Shown: positions 1 to 7,024, counted from the stretch's first letter. The stretch is 12,852 nt of DNA from an uncultured Collinsella sp. (GCA_900752475.1 CAADVJ010000048.1:1-12852), one strand, 5' to 3'. Notes: a model not told the origin generated them from the letters alone. Translations and numbers: made by a program.

Positions 1-75
1 CTCGTCGCCGGGACGGTGCAGGCAGACCTTCCTGAGCTTGCCGATCTCGGAAGGCACGTGCAGACCTTTCGTCAT
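1..75 (-). CDS. arcA: Arginine deiminase, N-terminal fragment (runs off the window)
   Basis: Reading leftward from the ATG at 75, the 25 visible codons contain VPSEIGKLRKV followed by LHRPGDE. This is the hallmark N-terminus of arginine deiminase (SEIGxLxxVxxHRPGxE). The enzyme hydrolyses arginine to citrulline and ammonia in the cytoplasm. It is the first step of the arginine deiminase pathway, which yields ATP through carbamate kinase. Only the first strand of the catalytic domain is visible, so the catalytic Cys/His/Glu residues and any arcB/arcC neighbours cannot be checked. A purine-rich AAAGGTAGGAGG tract lies upstream. Its GGAGG is only 2 bases from the ATG, so the AAAGG part (about 9 bases away) is more likely used, or translation starts at the GTG of codon 7. 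The identification is strong despite the short length because the motif is distinctive. Confidence 0.85.
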   Translation of the reverse strand, partial: MTKGLHVPSEIGKLRKVCLHRPGDE

Positions 76-157
76 GGCCTCCTACCTTTCTTTCGGGCCT
101 TTCGGCCGAATCTCTCAGCGCCCTTCCATAGCGGACGCTGCTTGCTGACAGCTCTAG

Positions 158-163
158 TTATAT
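158..163 (-). promoter_or_regulatory. Candidate -10 box for arcA
   Basis: On the minus strand this reads TATAAC, 5 of 6 matches to TATAAT. It would place the transcription start near 150 and give a leader of about 75 bases. No good -35 hexamer lies at the right distance, so the call rests on the -10 alone. Confidence 0.3.
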
Positions 164-210
164 CCAAATTCCACCCGCAATTCCACCTCGCCCCCGAACG
201 GTCAACAAAG

Positions 211-231
211 TGCGATGAACGGTATATCGCA
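211..231. promoter_or_regulatory. Candidate operator dyad upstream of arcA
   Basis: Perfect 6-bp inverted repeat TGCGAT-N9-ATCGCA. It lies about 48 bases upstream of the candidate arcA -10 box, a position suited to an activator. The regulator is unknown. Confidence 0.3.
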
Positions 232-568
232 TGAGATTCCCCCATAATGTACTTCGGCGTTCTAAAGTAACTTTTCTAAGGTAAACGCTCTTTTTTCCCT
301 AAAAACTATTTGCAATTGCATCTCTAAACTTTTGATTCAGAATTGCATAGCTAAATCGGTTTTATGTATATAAATGATGTTTGTTTACGTTTCCGCCTGC
401 ATTCAATGATATTCAGCTATCCATCAATCTTATTCACACTTACGTACCAGTTGAGTGAGGATATAGACCGCTTGCAGACGAGCAGGGCGTCAGTCCTATG
501 ACTTGTCAGCGTAAGAAGTAGGTAAAGATACCGTTCGCACAATACGTCCGTGCCACAAGTCGACTAAA

Positions 569-596
569 TTGAGACAATAGTGAATAGGGTTAGGCT
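569..596 (+). promoter_or_regulatory. Candidate ppk promoter
   Basis: TTGAGA (5 of 6 to TTGACA) at 569-574 is separated by 16 bases from TAGGCT (3 of 6 to TATAAT) at 591-596. It predicts a start near 603 and a leader of only about 23 bases. That transcript would begin inside the hairpin at 600-614. A weaker alternative -10 (TATAGA) lies at 462-467. Confidence 0.3.
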
Positions 597-599
597 ACC

Positions 600-614
600 G
601 TCCCCTGCGGGGAC
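600..614 (+). other. Leader hairpin covering the ppk ribosome binding site
   Basis: GTCCCC-TGC-GGGGAC, a perfect 6-bp stem with a 3-base loop, lies 11 bases before the ppk ATG. Its right arm contains GGGGA, the only Shine-Dalgarno-like sequence in front of ppk. If transcribed, the stem would hide the ribosome binding site. Confidence 0.45.
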
Positions 615-625
615 TGAACGGACAG

Positions 626-3034
626 ATGCATATGCCGAGCAAAATCGAAAAAAAGCAAGCCGCCGCAAAGCTGCGCAAACCGCCTCGCGACTTCTCGTAC
701 ACGCAGAACCGAGAACTCAGCTGGCTACGCTTTGACAACCGTGTGCTTGACGAAGCCTTCGATGAGACCGTTCCGCTGTTCGAGCGTCTAAAGTTCGTGT
801 CGATTTTCGAGTCTAACCTCGACGAGTTTCTCATGGTGCGCGTGGGCGGCCTGTCCGATCTGGCAGAGCTCAAAAAGCAACCTGTCGACAACAAGAGCAA
901 TATGACCGCCTCCGAACAGGTCGATGCTGTCATGGCCGAAATGCCCGGGCTCCTTACCCGTTGGGAGTCCATCTTTAAGAGCATCGAGGGCAAGCTCGAC
1001 ACCTTGGGCGTTCACCGCGCCCGCATCGATTCGCTTACGCCCGAGGAGCGCACCTTTGTAACCCGCTACTTCCAGGCCTACGTGTCGCCGGTCATCTCGC
1101 CGCTGGTCATCGATCCTCGCCACCCCTTCCCCAACCTACGCAATGGCGCGCTCTATCTGGCCTGTGGTCTGGACGGCGCCACCGACGAGGAGAGCCTGCT
1201 GGGCCTTATCGAGATTCCCGCCTCGATGAACCGCGTGGTCGAGGTCCCCTCGCCCACCGGCACCTACTCCTACATCTTGCTCGAGGACGTCATCCTCGCC
1301 TGCCTGGACAGCTGCTTTGGCTCCTATAAGCCGCTGGATCGTGCGCTGATCCGCGTCACCCGCAACGCCGACATCGATCCGGACGGCGAGGGCGTCGAAG
1401 AGGAAGAGGACTACCGCCAGCACATGAAGCGCATCCTAAAGAAGCGCCTGCGTCTGCAGCCGGTAGTGCTCGCGGTCTCGGGGTCGCTCGAGAAGGCAAC
1501 GCTCAAGACCATCCGCAAGGCGCTCGAGCTTTCGCGCCGCTCTGTCTTTACCTGCGATATCCCGCTCGACCTGGGCTACGTCTTTGGCATTGAGGGCAAG
1601 ATTCCCGAGCACCTGCGCAACGAGCTGCTCTTTACGCCGTTTAGGCCGCAGCCCAATCCCACCATCGACATGACCCGCTCCATCCGCGAGCAGGTGCTGC
1701 AGCACGACAAGCTGCTCTTTTATCCCTACGAGGCCATGAACCCCTTCCTGGATCTGGTGCACGAGGCCGCCTACGACCCCGAGTGCATCTCGCTGCGCAT
1801 CACGCTCTACCGCGTGGCCAAGCAGAGCCGCCTGTGCGAGTCGCTGATCGATGCTGCCGAGAACGGCAAAGAGGTCACGGTGCTCATGGAACTTCGTGCC
1901 CGCTTTGACGAGCAGAACAACATCGAGTGGGCCGAGCGCCTGGAAGAGGCCGGCTGCACCGTCATCTATGGTTCCGAGGGCTTTAAATGCCACTCAAAGA
2001 TCTGCCAGCTCACCTATCGCGAGGGCATGGCGCTAACGCGCCTCACGCTTTTGGGCACCGGCAACTTTAACGAGAAGACGGCCAAACTCTACAGCGACTT
2101 TATGCTCATGACAGCCCATCCCGGCATCGGCGAGGACGCCAACCTGTTCTTCCGCAATCTGTCGCTGGGCAACCTGCGCGGCGACTACCGCTTCCTGGGT
2201 GTGGCGCCCGTCGGACTGAAACCGCTCATCATGCGCGGGCTTGACCGCGAGATCCAGCGCGCCCTTGCCGGCGAGCCCGCCCGCGTGTTCTTTAAGCTCA
2301 ACTCGCTGACCGACCGCGAGGTTATCGACAAGATCGCCGAGGCATCGTGTGCCGGCGTGCGCGTAGACATGATCATCCGCGGCATCTCGTGCCTCAAGCC
2401 CGGTGTTCCGGGCAAGACCGAGAACGTGCATGTCCGCTCCATCGTCGGACGCTTTTTGGAGCACGCGCGCGTCTATGCTTTCGGCGTGGACTCGGACATG
2501 ATTTACCTGAGCTCGGCAGACATGATGACGCGCAACACCGAGCACCGCGTGGAGATTGCCTTCCCCGTGCTCGACCCCACCTGCCGCGCCCTAGTGCACG
2601 AGTACATGGGCATGCAGCTGCGCGACAACGTGAAGGCCCGCAGCCTCACGAGCGACGGCACCTGGGTCCCCGTGGAGCGTGCAGAGGGTGAGAAACCCTT
2701 CAACTCGCAGGAAGCCCTGCTGGAGCGTGCCTATCGCAACGCCGAGGCCGCGCCCGAGCCCGTCATTGAGGCGAAACCCGCCCCCGAGCCCGAGCCGCAG
2801 CCGGGAGCACCCAAGGTCCAAGAGGTCCAGGCGACCGTCATTGAGCCCGAGCCTGCACCTGCACCTCAGCCCGATCCGCAGGTCATCAAGCCCGCACCCG
2901 AGACGAGCGCCCGTCGCGATAAGCCCGCCGGCAAGACCAAGGCCATCGAGCGCCATCGCCCCGGCCGCGTGCGCATGGGCCTGGGTCTGATCGGCCTGGG
3001 TCTTAAGACGCTCATTACCGGCAAGACGAAATAG
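626..3034 (+). CDS. ppk: Polyphosphate kinase PPK1 with a long Pro/Glu-rich C-terminal tail
   Basis: The enzyme reversibly polymerises the gamma-phosphate of ATP into inorganic polyphosphate, usually at the inner face of the membrane. The 802 residues show the PPK1 domain order: N domain with NRELSWLRFDNRVLDEA (about 28-44), H domain (about 130-325), and two phospholipase-D-like catalytic domains (about 330-500 and 505-675). The autophosphorylated histidine is H456 (FKCHSK), followed by LGTGNFNEKTAKLYSD. The second-domain histidine is H613 (RFLEHARVY). Two features are odd. L475 stands where E. coli has the conserved His454. Residues about 705-802 form an extra tail of PEP/PAP repeats, then a basic stretch and a Gly/Leu-rich end; typical PPK1 proteins stop near 690-720. 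ATG 626 is the upstream start; ATG 632 is the alternative. The gene is transcribed alone, between its own promoter and terminator. Confidence 0.95.
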   Translation: MHMPSKIEKKQAAAKLRKPPRDFSYTQNRELSWLRFDNRVLDEAFDETVPLFERLKFVSIFESNLDEFLMVRVGGLSDLAELKKQPVDNKSNMTASEQVDAVMAEMPGLLTRWESIFKSIEGKLDTLGVHRARIDSLTPEERTFVTRYFQAYVSPVISPLVIDPRHPFPNLRNGALYLACGLDGATDEESLLGLIEIPASMNRVVEVPSPTGTYSYILLEDVILACLDSCFGSYKPLDRALIRVTRNADIDPDGEGVEEEEDYRQHMKRILKKRLRLQPVVLAVSGSLEKATLKTIRKALELSRRSVFTCDIPLDLGYVFGIEGKIPEHLRNELLFTPFRPQPNPTIDMTRSIREQVLQHDKLLFYPYEAMNPFLDLVHEAAYDPECISLRITLYRVAKQSRLCESLIDAAENGKEVTVLMELRARFDEQNNIEWAERLEEAGCTVIYGSEGFKCHSKICQLTYREGMALTRLTLLGTGNFNEKTAKLYSDFMLMTAHPGIGEDANLFFRNLSLGNLRGDYRFLGVAPVGLKPLIMRGLDREIQRALAGEPARVFFKLNSLTDREVIDKIAEASCAGVRVDMIIRGISCLKPGVPGKTENVHVRSIVGRFLEHARVYAFGVDSDMIYLSSADMMTRNTEHRVEIAFPVLDPTCRALVHEYMGMQLRDNVKARSLTSDGTWVPVERAEGEKPFNSQEALLERAYRNAEAAPEPVIEAKPAPEPEPQPGAPKVQEVQATVIEPEPAPAPQPDPQVIKPAPETSARRDKPAGKTKAIERHRPGRVRMGLGLIGLGLKTLITGKTK

Positions 3035-3057
3035 TCGTTTGTAGAAGCAGTTTGTAG

Positions 3058-3101
3058 AAGCGCCCCGCATTTGAGGAAAGCCTCGGATGCGGGGCGCTTT
3101 T
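3058..3101 (+). terminator. Intrinsic terminator of ppk
   Basis: AAGCGCCCCGCAT (3058-3070) pairs perfectly with ATGCGGGGCGCTT (3087-3099), with an inner GAGG/CCTC pairing, and runs into TTTT. The 13-bp GC-rich stem starts 24 bases after the ppk stop codon. Before it lies a tandem duplication of GTTTGTAGAAGC (3037-3048 and 3050-3061). Confidence 0.9.
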
Positions 3102-3104
3102 CCC

Positions 3105-3113
3105 TGCTACCAT
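3105..3113 (+). promoter_or_regulatory. Candidate extended -10 promoter for the rRNA methyltransferase gene
   Basis: TGCTACCAT fits an extended -10 (TGn plus TACCAT, 4 of 6). It lies only 4 bases after the T-tract of the ppk terminator and 35 bases before the chosen ATG. No -35 box is possible, because that position lies within the terminator stem. Confidence 0.3.
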
Positions 3114-3147
3114 GGTGCGAACAACAACGCGAATGACAGGCAGGAAT

Positions 3148-4461
3148 ATGAAGCTCACTATAGAATCGATGACCTACGGCGCCGACGGGCTGGCGCACGC
3201 CGACAACGGCAAGGCCGTCTTTGTGCAGGGCGCCGTGGCAGGCGACACCGTCGAGGCCGAGGTCGTACAGGACGGCAAGTCGTTCATGCGTGCCCGCACC
3301 ACCGAGATTCTGGAGCCAAGCCCCGATCGCATTCAGTCTCCCTGCCCCTTCGTGGGCATCTGCGGCGGCTGCTCGTGGGGCAATCTCTCACGCACGGCAC
3401 AGCTCGCCGCCAAGGAGCAAAATCTGCGCTCCACGCTCGAGCGTATCGGCAAGTTCAGCCCCGATCAAGTCGATGAACTGGTGCAACCCATCCGCCACAC
3501 CAAGGATGATTGGGGCTACCGCAATAAAATCGAACTCGAGCCGACCGTTGTAAACGGCCGCGTGCGTCTTGGCATGCACGGTGTCGATCCTCGCAAGATC
3601 GTGACCGTCGATTCGTGCCCGTTGTTCGACAAACGCTTCCCCAAGGCACTCAAATCGGTCGTCGGCGCGCTCAATTATCTGAGCGGCAGCCACGACCTGG
3701 GCCTTGAGCGCGTGGGCATTCGCGCCTCGCGTCGCACCAAGGCACTCGAGGTGGCGCTCTGGACGCCTACGGGCTCTTTCCCGCGCTCGCAAGTCTCGCG
3801 CGTGTTGGCAGACGCCGCGCACCCCACAAGTGTCGTACGCGTGATGAGCAAGGGCGAAAAGAAGGCCCGCCGTGTTTCCAAGGTCGAAATGCTCGCCGGA
3901 GAGGGCTCATGGACCGAGAATATCGCCGAGGGTCAGATGCGCTTGTCTGCCCCGTCTTTTTTCCAGGTCAACACCAAGGGTGCCGAGATTTTGATCGAGC
4001 TTGTCATGGAAACGCTCGATCCGCAGGAAGACGAGCTTGCCGTGGACCTGTACTGCGGTGCCGGCACCTTTACCCTGCCGCTCGCCCGCCGCTGCGACTT
4101 TGTCGCCGCCGTCGAGGCCTACGGCCCCGCCGTGCGCGACCTGCGCCGTAACCTGGAGATCAACAAGCTTGATAACGTCGACGTCATTGGCGGAGACGCG
4201 GTGCGCGAGTTCCCCGACCAGGATGCCGACGTCTTGGTGGTCGACCCGCCGCGCGCAGGCCTAGCGCCTGAGGCCATCGACCTCATCGCCAGCACAAGCG
4301 CTCGCGATGTCGCCTATGTGAGCTGCGACCCGGCCACCCTGGCGCGCGATCTTAAACGCTTTGTCGAGGAAGGCACTTTCTCTCCCATCAAGATCACACC
4401 GGTCGACCTATTCCCGCAAACCTTCCACTGCGAGACCGTCGTCCACCTTAGGCGCAACTAG
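3148..4461 (+). CDS. rlmD: 23S rRNA (uracil-5-)-methyltransferase, RlmD/RumA family
   Basis: It methylates C5 of a uridine in 23S rRNA using S-adenosylmethionine (U1939 for E. coli RlmD; some Gram-positive homologues also modify U747). Residues 1-55 are a TRAM RNA-binding domain (MKLTIESMTYGADGLAH). C66, C72 and C75 (CX5CX2C) plus C157 are the four ligands of a [4Fe-4S] cluster. The methyltransferase fold follows: FFQVN (271-275), the SAM loop DLYCGAGTFTLPLA (300-313), DPPRAGL (from 366), the catalytic C393 in VSCDPATLARD, and the base E429 in HCETVV. I chose ATG 3148 rather than ATG 3112 because the TRAM domain starts there and AGGCAGGA lies just upstream; the extra 12 residues look unconserved. 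Length is 437 residues, normal for the family. Which uridine it modifies cannot be told from sequence. Confidence 0.9.
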   Translation: MKLTIESMTYGADGLAHADNGKAVFVQGAVAGDTVEAEVVQDGKSFMRARTTEILEPSPDRIQSPCPFVGICGGCSWGNLSRTAQLAAKEQNLRSTLERIGKFSPDQVDELVQPIRHTKDDWGYRNKIELEPTVVNGRVRLGMHGVDPRKIVTVDSCPLFDKRFPKALKSVVGALNYLSGSHDLGLERVGIRASRRTKALEVALWTPTGSFPRSQVSRVLADAAHPTSVVRVMSKGEKKARRVSKVEMLAGEGSWTENIAEGQMRLSAPSFFQVNTKGAEILIELVMETLDPQEDELAVDLYCGAGTFTLPLARRCDFVAAVEAYGPAVRDLRRNLEINKLDNVDVIGGDAVREFPDQDADVLVVDPPRAGLAPEAIDLIASTSARDVAYVSCDPATLARDLKRFVEEGTFSPIKITPVDLFPQTFHCETVVHLRRN

Positions 4462-4502
4462 CCACTTAATCATTGCTCAGAAAAATCATTGGGAAATCGA
4501 GC

Positions 4503-4531
4503 GTGGCAAGCGGAGGTCCTCGGGGTATAAG
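4503..4531 (+). promoter_or_regulatory. Candidate promoter of the DJ-1/maf pair
   Basis: GTGGCA (4 of 6 to TTGACA) at 4503-4508, a 17-base spacer, then TATAAG (5 of 6 to TATAAT) at 4526-4531. It lies 36 bases before the DJ-1 start. No terminator is visible after the methyltransferase gene, so readthrough is also possible. Confidence 0.4.
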
Positions 4532-4567
4532 ACGGCTAATTGTATGCCGCCTATGAAAGGAACCCTC

Positions 4568-5110
4568 ATGCCCAGCGTTGCCGTTCTCGCCGCCGATGGC
4601 TTTGAAACTATTGAATGCTTGACCATGGTCGATGTTATGCGTCGCGGCGGCGTGCGTGCCACGCTCGTCTCGATTATGCCCACGCGTGAGGTCGTAAGCT
4701 CGCTGCAGATCCCCGTGACCTGCGATGCACTCTTTGATGAGATCAACTTTGACGAGTACGACTGCGTCGTGCTGCCCGGCGGCCTGCCCGGTGCCACCAA
4801 CCTGCGCGCAGATCAGCGCGTCTGCGACGTAGTCTGCGAGTTCGCCGCAACCAAGCACGTCGCCGCCATCTGCGCCGCCCCGTTTATCCTGGGCGAGCTC
4901 GACCTGCTCGAGGGGCGCCATGCCACGTGCTTCCCTGGCTTTGAGAAAAGCTTCCCCGAAGGCGCCTATACCGGCGAGAAGGTCACGCAAGACGGCAACA
5001 TCATCACTGCCAGCGGCATGGCACAGTCACTCCCCTTTGCATTGGAGCTGCTGCGCACGCTCGCCGGCGACAAGGCCGTCGAGAAGGTCGCCGAGGGCAT
5101 CCAACTATGA
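4568..5110 (+). CDS. DJ-1/PfpI family protein (class I glutamine amidotransferase-like fold)
   Basis: A 180-residue protein of DJ-1/YajL/ThiJ type. The nucleophile elbow is AAICAAPF with C102, and the acidic partner is E16 in DGFETIE, matching Cys106 and Glu18 of human DJ-1. VDVMRRGGV and DCVVLPGGLPGATNL are also family signatures. Proposed roles across the family include redox stress response, chaperone activity, and glyoxalase or deglycase activity; the last is disputed. The true substrate here cannot be told from sequence. ATG 4568 is chosen because AAAGGA lies 7 bases upstream and the protein begins directly with the first beta strand; ATG 4553 is possible. Its stop overlaps the start of maf (ATGA), so the two are translationally coupled. 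The coupling suggests a shared house-cleaning role, which is an inference. Confidence 0.9.
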   Translation: MPSVAVLAADGFETIECLTMVDVMRRGGVRATLVSIMPTREVVSSLQIPVTCDALFDEINFDEYDCVVLPGGLPGATNLRADQRVCDVVCEFAATKHVAAICAAPFILGELDLLEGRHATCFPGFEKSFPEGAYTGEKVTQDGNIITASGMAQSLPFALELLRTLAGDKAVEKVAEGIQL

Positions 5111-5688
5111 TTTTGGCTTCGCAATCGCCGCGCCGCATAGAGCTGATGCGCGAGGCAGGCTACAACATTCGCGTGATTCCCGCGGATATCGACGAAACGC
5201 CCTTTGATGGCGAGGCCCCGCTCACGCTTGTCGAGCGCTTGGCACGCGCCAAGGCGGCTGCCGTTGCTGCCGAGTATGCCGAGCCCAATGAGCTGACGGT
5301 CGCGGCCGACCCCATCGTCACCTTTGACGGCAAGATTCTGGGCAAGCCGGCAACCGAGGACGAGGCGCGCACCATGCTCCGTGAGCTTTCGGGCCGCACG
5401 CACCAGGTCGCAACCGGCGTCTGCATCGTTAAAGCCGGCGACGCTACAGCCCCGCATGCCGCCGAGAGCCTATCCTTTGTCGATGTGACCGACGTGACGT
5501 TCTACGAGCTCACCGACGAGCAGATCGAGCGCTACGTCGCCTCGGGTGAGCCCATGGACAAGGCCGGCGCCTACGGCATTCAGGGCACAGGCGGACGCAT
5601 GCTCGTGCACGATATTTCAGGCGACTTCTATAACGTGGTGGGCCTACCCATCGCCCGCGTCGCGCGCGCGATTCAAAAACTCTCGTAA
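5107..5688 (+). CDS. maf: Maf family nucleotide pyrophosphatase (dTTP/UTP type)
   Basis: Maf proteins hydrolyse non-canonical or excess nucleoside triphosphates to monophosphates and pyrophosphate in the cytoplasm; some also slow cell division. The 193 residues carry LASQSPRRIEL (3-13, the SxxRxxL phosphate-binding motif), AADPIVTFDGKILGKP (66-81) with D68 as the likely catalytic acid, SGRTHQVATGV (95-105), and EPMDKAGAYGIQG (148-160). The DKAGAY form points to the YhdE subgroup (dTTP/UTP) rather than the YceF subgroup (7-methyl-GTP). P69 replaces the usual threonine of the ADT motif, next to the catalytic Asp. The ATG overlaps the DJ-1 stop codon. A 9-bp hairpin begins 8 bases after the stop. 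Confidence 0.92.
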   Translation: MILASQSPRRIELMREAGYNIRVIPADIDETPFDGEAPLTLVERLARAKAAAVAAEYAEPNELTVAADPIVTFDGKILGKPATEDEARTMLRELSGRTHQVATGVCIVKAGDATAPHAAESLSFVDVTDVTFYELTDEQIERYVASGEPMDKAGAYGIQGTGGRMLVHDISGDFYNVVGLPIARVARAIQKLS

Positions 5689-5696
5689 TTGCATCT

Positions 5697-5728
5697 GGCG
5701 CTGGGTATCCCCCGGCGCCTACAATTTT
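5697..5728 (+). terminator. Probable terminator of the DJ-1/maf operon
   Basis: A 9-bp stem with one G-T pair joins 5697-5705 (GGCGCTGGG) to 5711-5719 (CCCGGCGCC) around a 5-base loop. It is followed by TACAATTTT. The T-run is short and interrupted, so termination may be weak. Confidence 0.5.
5720..5725 (+). promoter_or_regulatory. Candidate -10 box for the P1 hydrolase gene
   Basis: TACAAT (5 of 6 to TATAAT) directly abuts the 3' side of the maf terminator stem, about 64 bases before the next ATG. No -35 hexamer is visible. The same terminator-then-minus-10 layout occurs after ppk. Confidence 0.35.
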
Positions 5729-5789
5729 GGCGTACCGTACGGATCCCGACCGGGCACAAGGCGCGGCGGAAAACCGATAGGAGTTAAAC

Positions 5790-6791
5790 ATGGATACACT
5801 GCTCGAGGCCATTGACGTCTGCGATGTCGATGGCTTTTGCTATGGCAACTATACGGACGAGGAGGCCGGCACCGGTTGCACCGTAATCGTGGCGCCCGAG
5901 GGTGCCACCGGCGGCGTTGACGTTCGCGGCGGTGCTCCAGCATCGCGCGAAACCGACCTGCTGCGACCCGAGAACACCGTCGACAAGGTCCACGCCGTCT
6001 GCCTTTCGGGCGGATCGGCCTTTGGCCTCGAAGCCGCAAGCGGCGTGGCCCGCGAGCTTGAGAGCCGCGGCATCGGCCTTCCCGTCGGTCCCACGCAGGT
6101 GCCTATCGTGTGCTCCAGCTGTATCTTCGATCTTGCCTTTGGCGACCCCACCGTGCGCCCCGACATTGAGGCCGGTATCGCCGCCGTGCGCGAAGCACTC
6201 GACCACACCCCCACCAAGCTCGAACAGGGCAACGTAGGCGCCGGCACGGGCGCCACCGTGGGTAAGCTCATGGGGCCTGCCACCTGCATGAAGGCCGGCC
6301 TTGGAGCTGCTGCCGTGACGCTCGGCCCCATCAAGGTGGGCGCCGTGGTCTCGGTCAACGCCTGCGGCAACGTTGTCGACCCCTTCACCGGCGAGTGGGT
6401 TGCCGGTATGCGCGCCGCAGCCGATAGCGACCAGATCGTCGACATGGAACTCGCAGCCTTTGCCGCCGCCGGATCCATGCAGATGCCGCTCGACCGCACC
6501 AACACCACCATCAGCTGCATCGTCACCAACGTGGAACTCACTAAGGCACAAGCCACCAAGGTCTCCCAGATGGCCGCAGACGCCTACGCACACGCCATCC
6601 GTCCCACGCACACCACCAACGACGGCGACACCATCTACACCCTCGCCAGCGGCAAACTGGGCGCCCAGGCAAGTGCCGCCGTTCCCCTAGACCTGCTGGG
6701 CATGCTCGCCGTAAGGACTTTGCAAACCGCCATCGTAAACGGAGCCAAAACCGCCAAAACCTCCCACGGCATCCCCGGCGCCGCAAAGTAG
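5790..6791 (+). CDS. P1 family (DmpA/NylC-like, MEROPS S58) self-processing N-terminal-nucleophile hydrolase
   Basis: The 333 residues match the P1/S58 family, whose precursor cleaves itself and exposes a catalytic N-terminal residue; members are aminopeptidases or amide hydrolases such as DmpA, BapA and NylC. Visible motifs are CLSGGSAFGLEAASGV (71-86), GNVGAGTGATVGK (147-159), NACGNVVDPFTGEW (190-203), NTTISCIVTN (238-247) and NDGDTIYTLASG (277-288). By analogy with NylC, the cut should fall between N238 and T239, leaving T239 as the nucleophile. D278 and D280 would be the supporting pair. No signal peptide is seen, so it is probably cytoplasmic. TAGGAG ends 6 bases before the ATG. The natural substrate is unknown; a small peptide or amide is likely. 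The gene is alone and is followed by a long hairpin element. Confidence 0.88.
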   Translation: MDTLLEAIDVCDVDGFCYGNYTDEEAGTGCTVIVAPEGATGGVDVRGGAPASRETDLLRPENTVDKVHAVCLSGGSAFGLEAASGVARELESRGIGLPVGPTQVPIVCSSCIFDLAFGDPTVRPDIEAGIAAVREALDHTPTKLEQGNVGAGTGATVGKLMGPATCMKAGLGAAAVTLGPIKVGAVVSVNACGNVVDPFTGEWVAGMRAAADSDQIVDMELAAFAAAGSMQMPLDRTNTTISCIVTNVELTKAQATKVSQMAADAYAHAIRPTHTTNDGDTIYTLASGKLGAQASAAVPLDLLGMLAVRTLQTAIVNGAKTAKTSHGIPGAAK

Positions 6792-6802
6792 CCCACTCGA
6801 CC

Positions 6803-6931
6803 GTCGGTCGGAGACGGGCGGGCGTTACGTTTGCTGCTCTACAGTCCTATGCAAGACGAAGGCCACATTAAGTGGCCTTCTTTGCATGCGGAACTCGCGA
6901 CAAACGTAACGCCCGCCCGTCTCCGACCGAC
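6803..6931 (+). repeat. Long inverted-repeat hairpin element E1
   Basis: Perfect 31-bp arms (6803-6833 and 6901-6931, starting GTCGGTCGGAGACGG) enclose a 67-base centre. Read in the plus sense, the centre has AGTCCT (6843-6848), ATGCAA (6849-6854), unpaired GAC, a 9-bp hairpin GAAGGCCAC/GTGGCCTTC (6858-6866, 6872-6880), T, TTGCAT (6882-6887) and GCGGAACT (6888-6895). The left arm begins 11 bases after the P1 hydrolase stop. It may act as that gene's terminator or 3' end structure, but its T-tract is poor. Confidence 0.9.
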
Positions 6932-6957
6932 TACCAACTAAGATCTTTTCAGCCCAG

Positions 6958-7019
6958 GCCCCTGTGTACCGCGCGTCGAGGATCTTCAAATTCAGTTTGC
7001 TGACACAAAGCGAGACATA
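6958..7019 (+). pseudogene. Possible inverted remnant of a glycosyltransferase 3' end
   Basis: GATCTTCAAATTCA at 6981-6994 is the exact reverse complement of 7161-7174, the last codons of the glycosyltransferase gene. Read on the plus strand in frame, the remnant gives YRASRIFKFS (6967-6996), compared with YHLASKIFKFN at the end of the intact gene. The frame continues to a TAG at 7018-7020. It sits on the far side of hairpin element E2. It may be the relic of a second copy or an inverted duplication. Confidence 0.35.
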
Positions 7020-7024
7020 GCAGA

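Larger units (their letters stand above)
76..625. other. AT-rich divergent intergenic region between arcA and ppk
   Basis: About 550 bases without a convincing gene. The centre (roughly 235-440) is much richer in A+T than the flanking genes. It must hold the promoters of arcA (leftward) and ppk (rightward). Short dyads are present: TGCGAT-N9-ATCGCA at 211-231, a TGCAATTGCA palindrome near 311-320, and repeated AATTGCAT words. Possible ArgR- or Crp/Fnr-type control of arcA would be typical of arginine deiminase operons, but I could not match a consensus well enough to call one. No RNA gene was recognised. Confidence 0.6.

Noticed and set aside
16..234. A 72-codon plus-strand open frame at the left edge
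   Set aside because: It is antisense to the arcA start and runs into the arcA promoter region; no ribosome binding site.
421..450. Pho box upstream of ppk
   Set aside because: ATTCACACTTACG faintly resembles an actinobacterial PhoP repeat unit, but a second unit at 11-base spacing is missing.
4468..4491. Direct repeat AATCATTG (two copies, 16 bases apart) before the DJ-1 gene
   Set aside because: Too short to separate from chance in an AT-richer gap, and no known regulator fits.
4361..4567. Upstream extension of the DJ-1 open frame
   Set aside because: It overlaps the end of the rRNA methyltransferase gene, has no family similarity, and the internal ATG at 4568 has a good ribosome binding site and the family's normal length.
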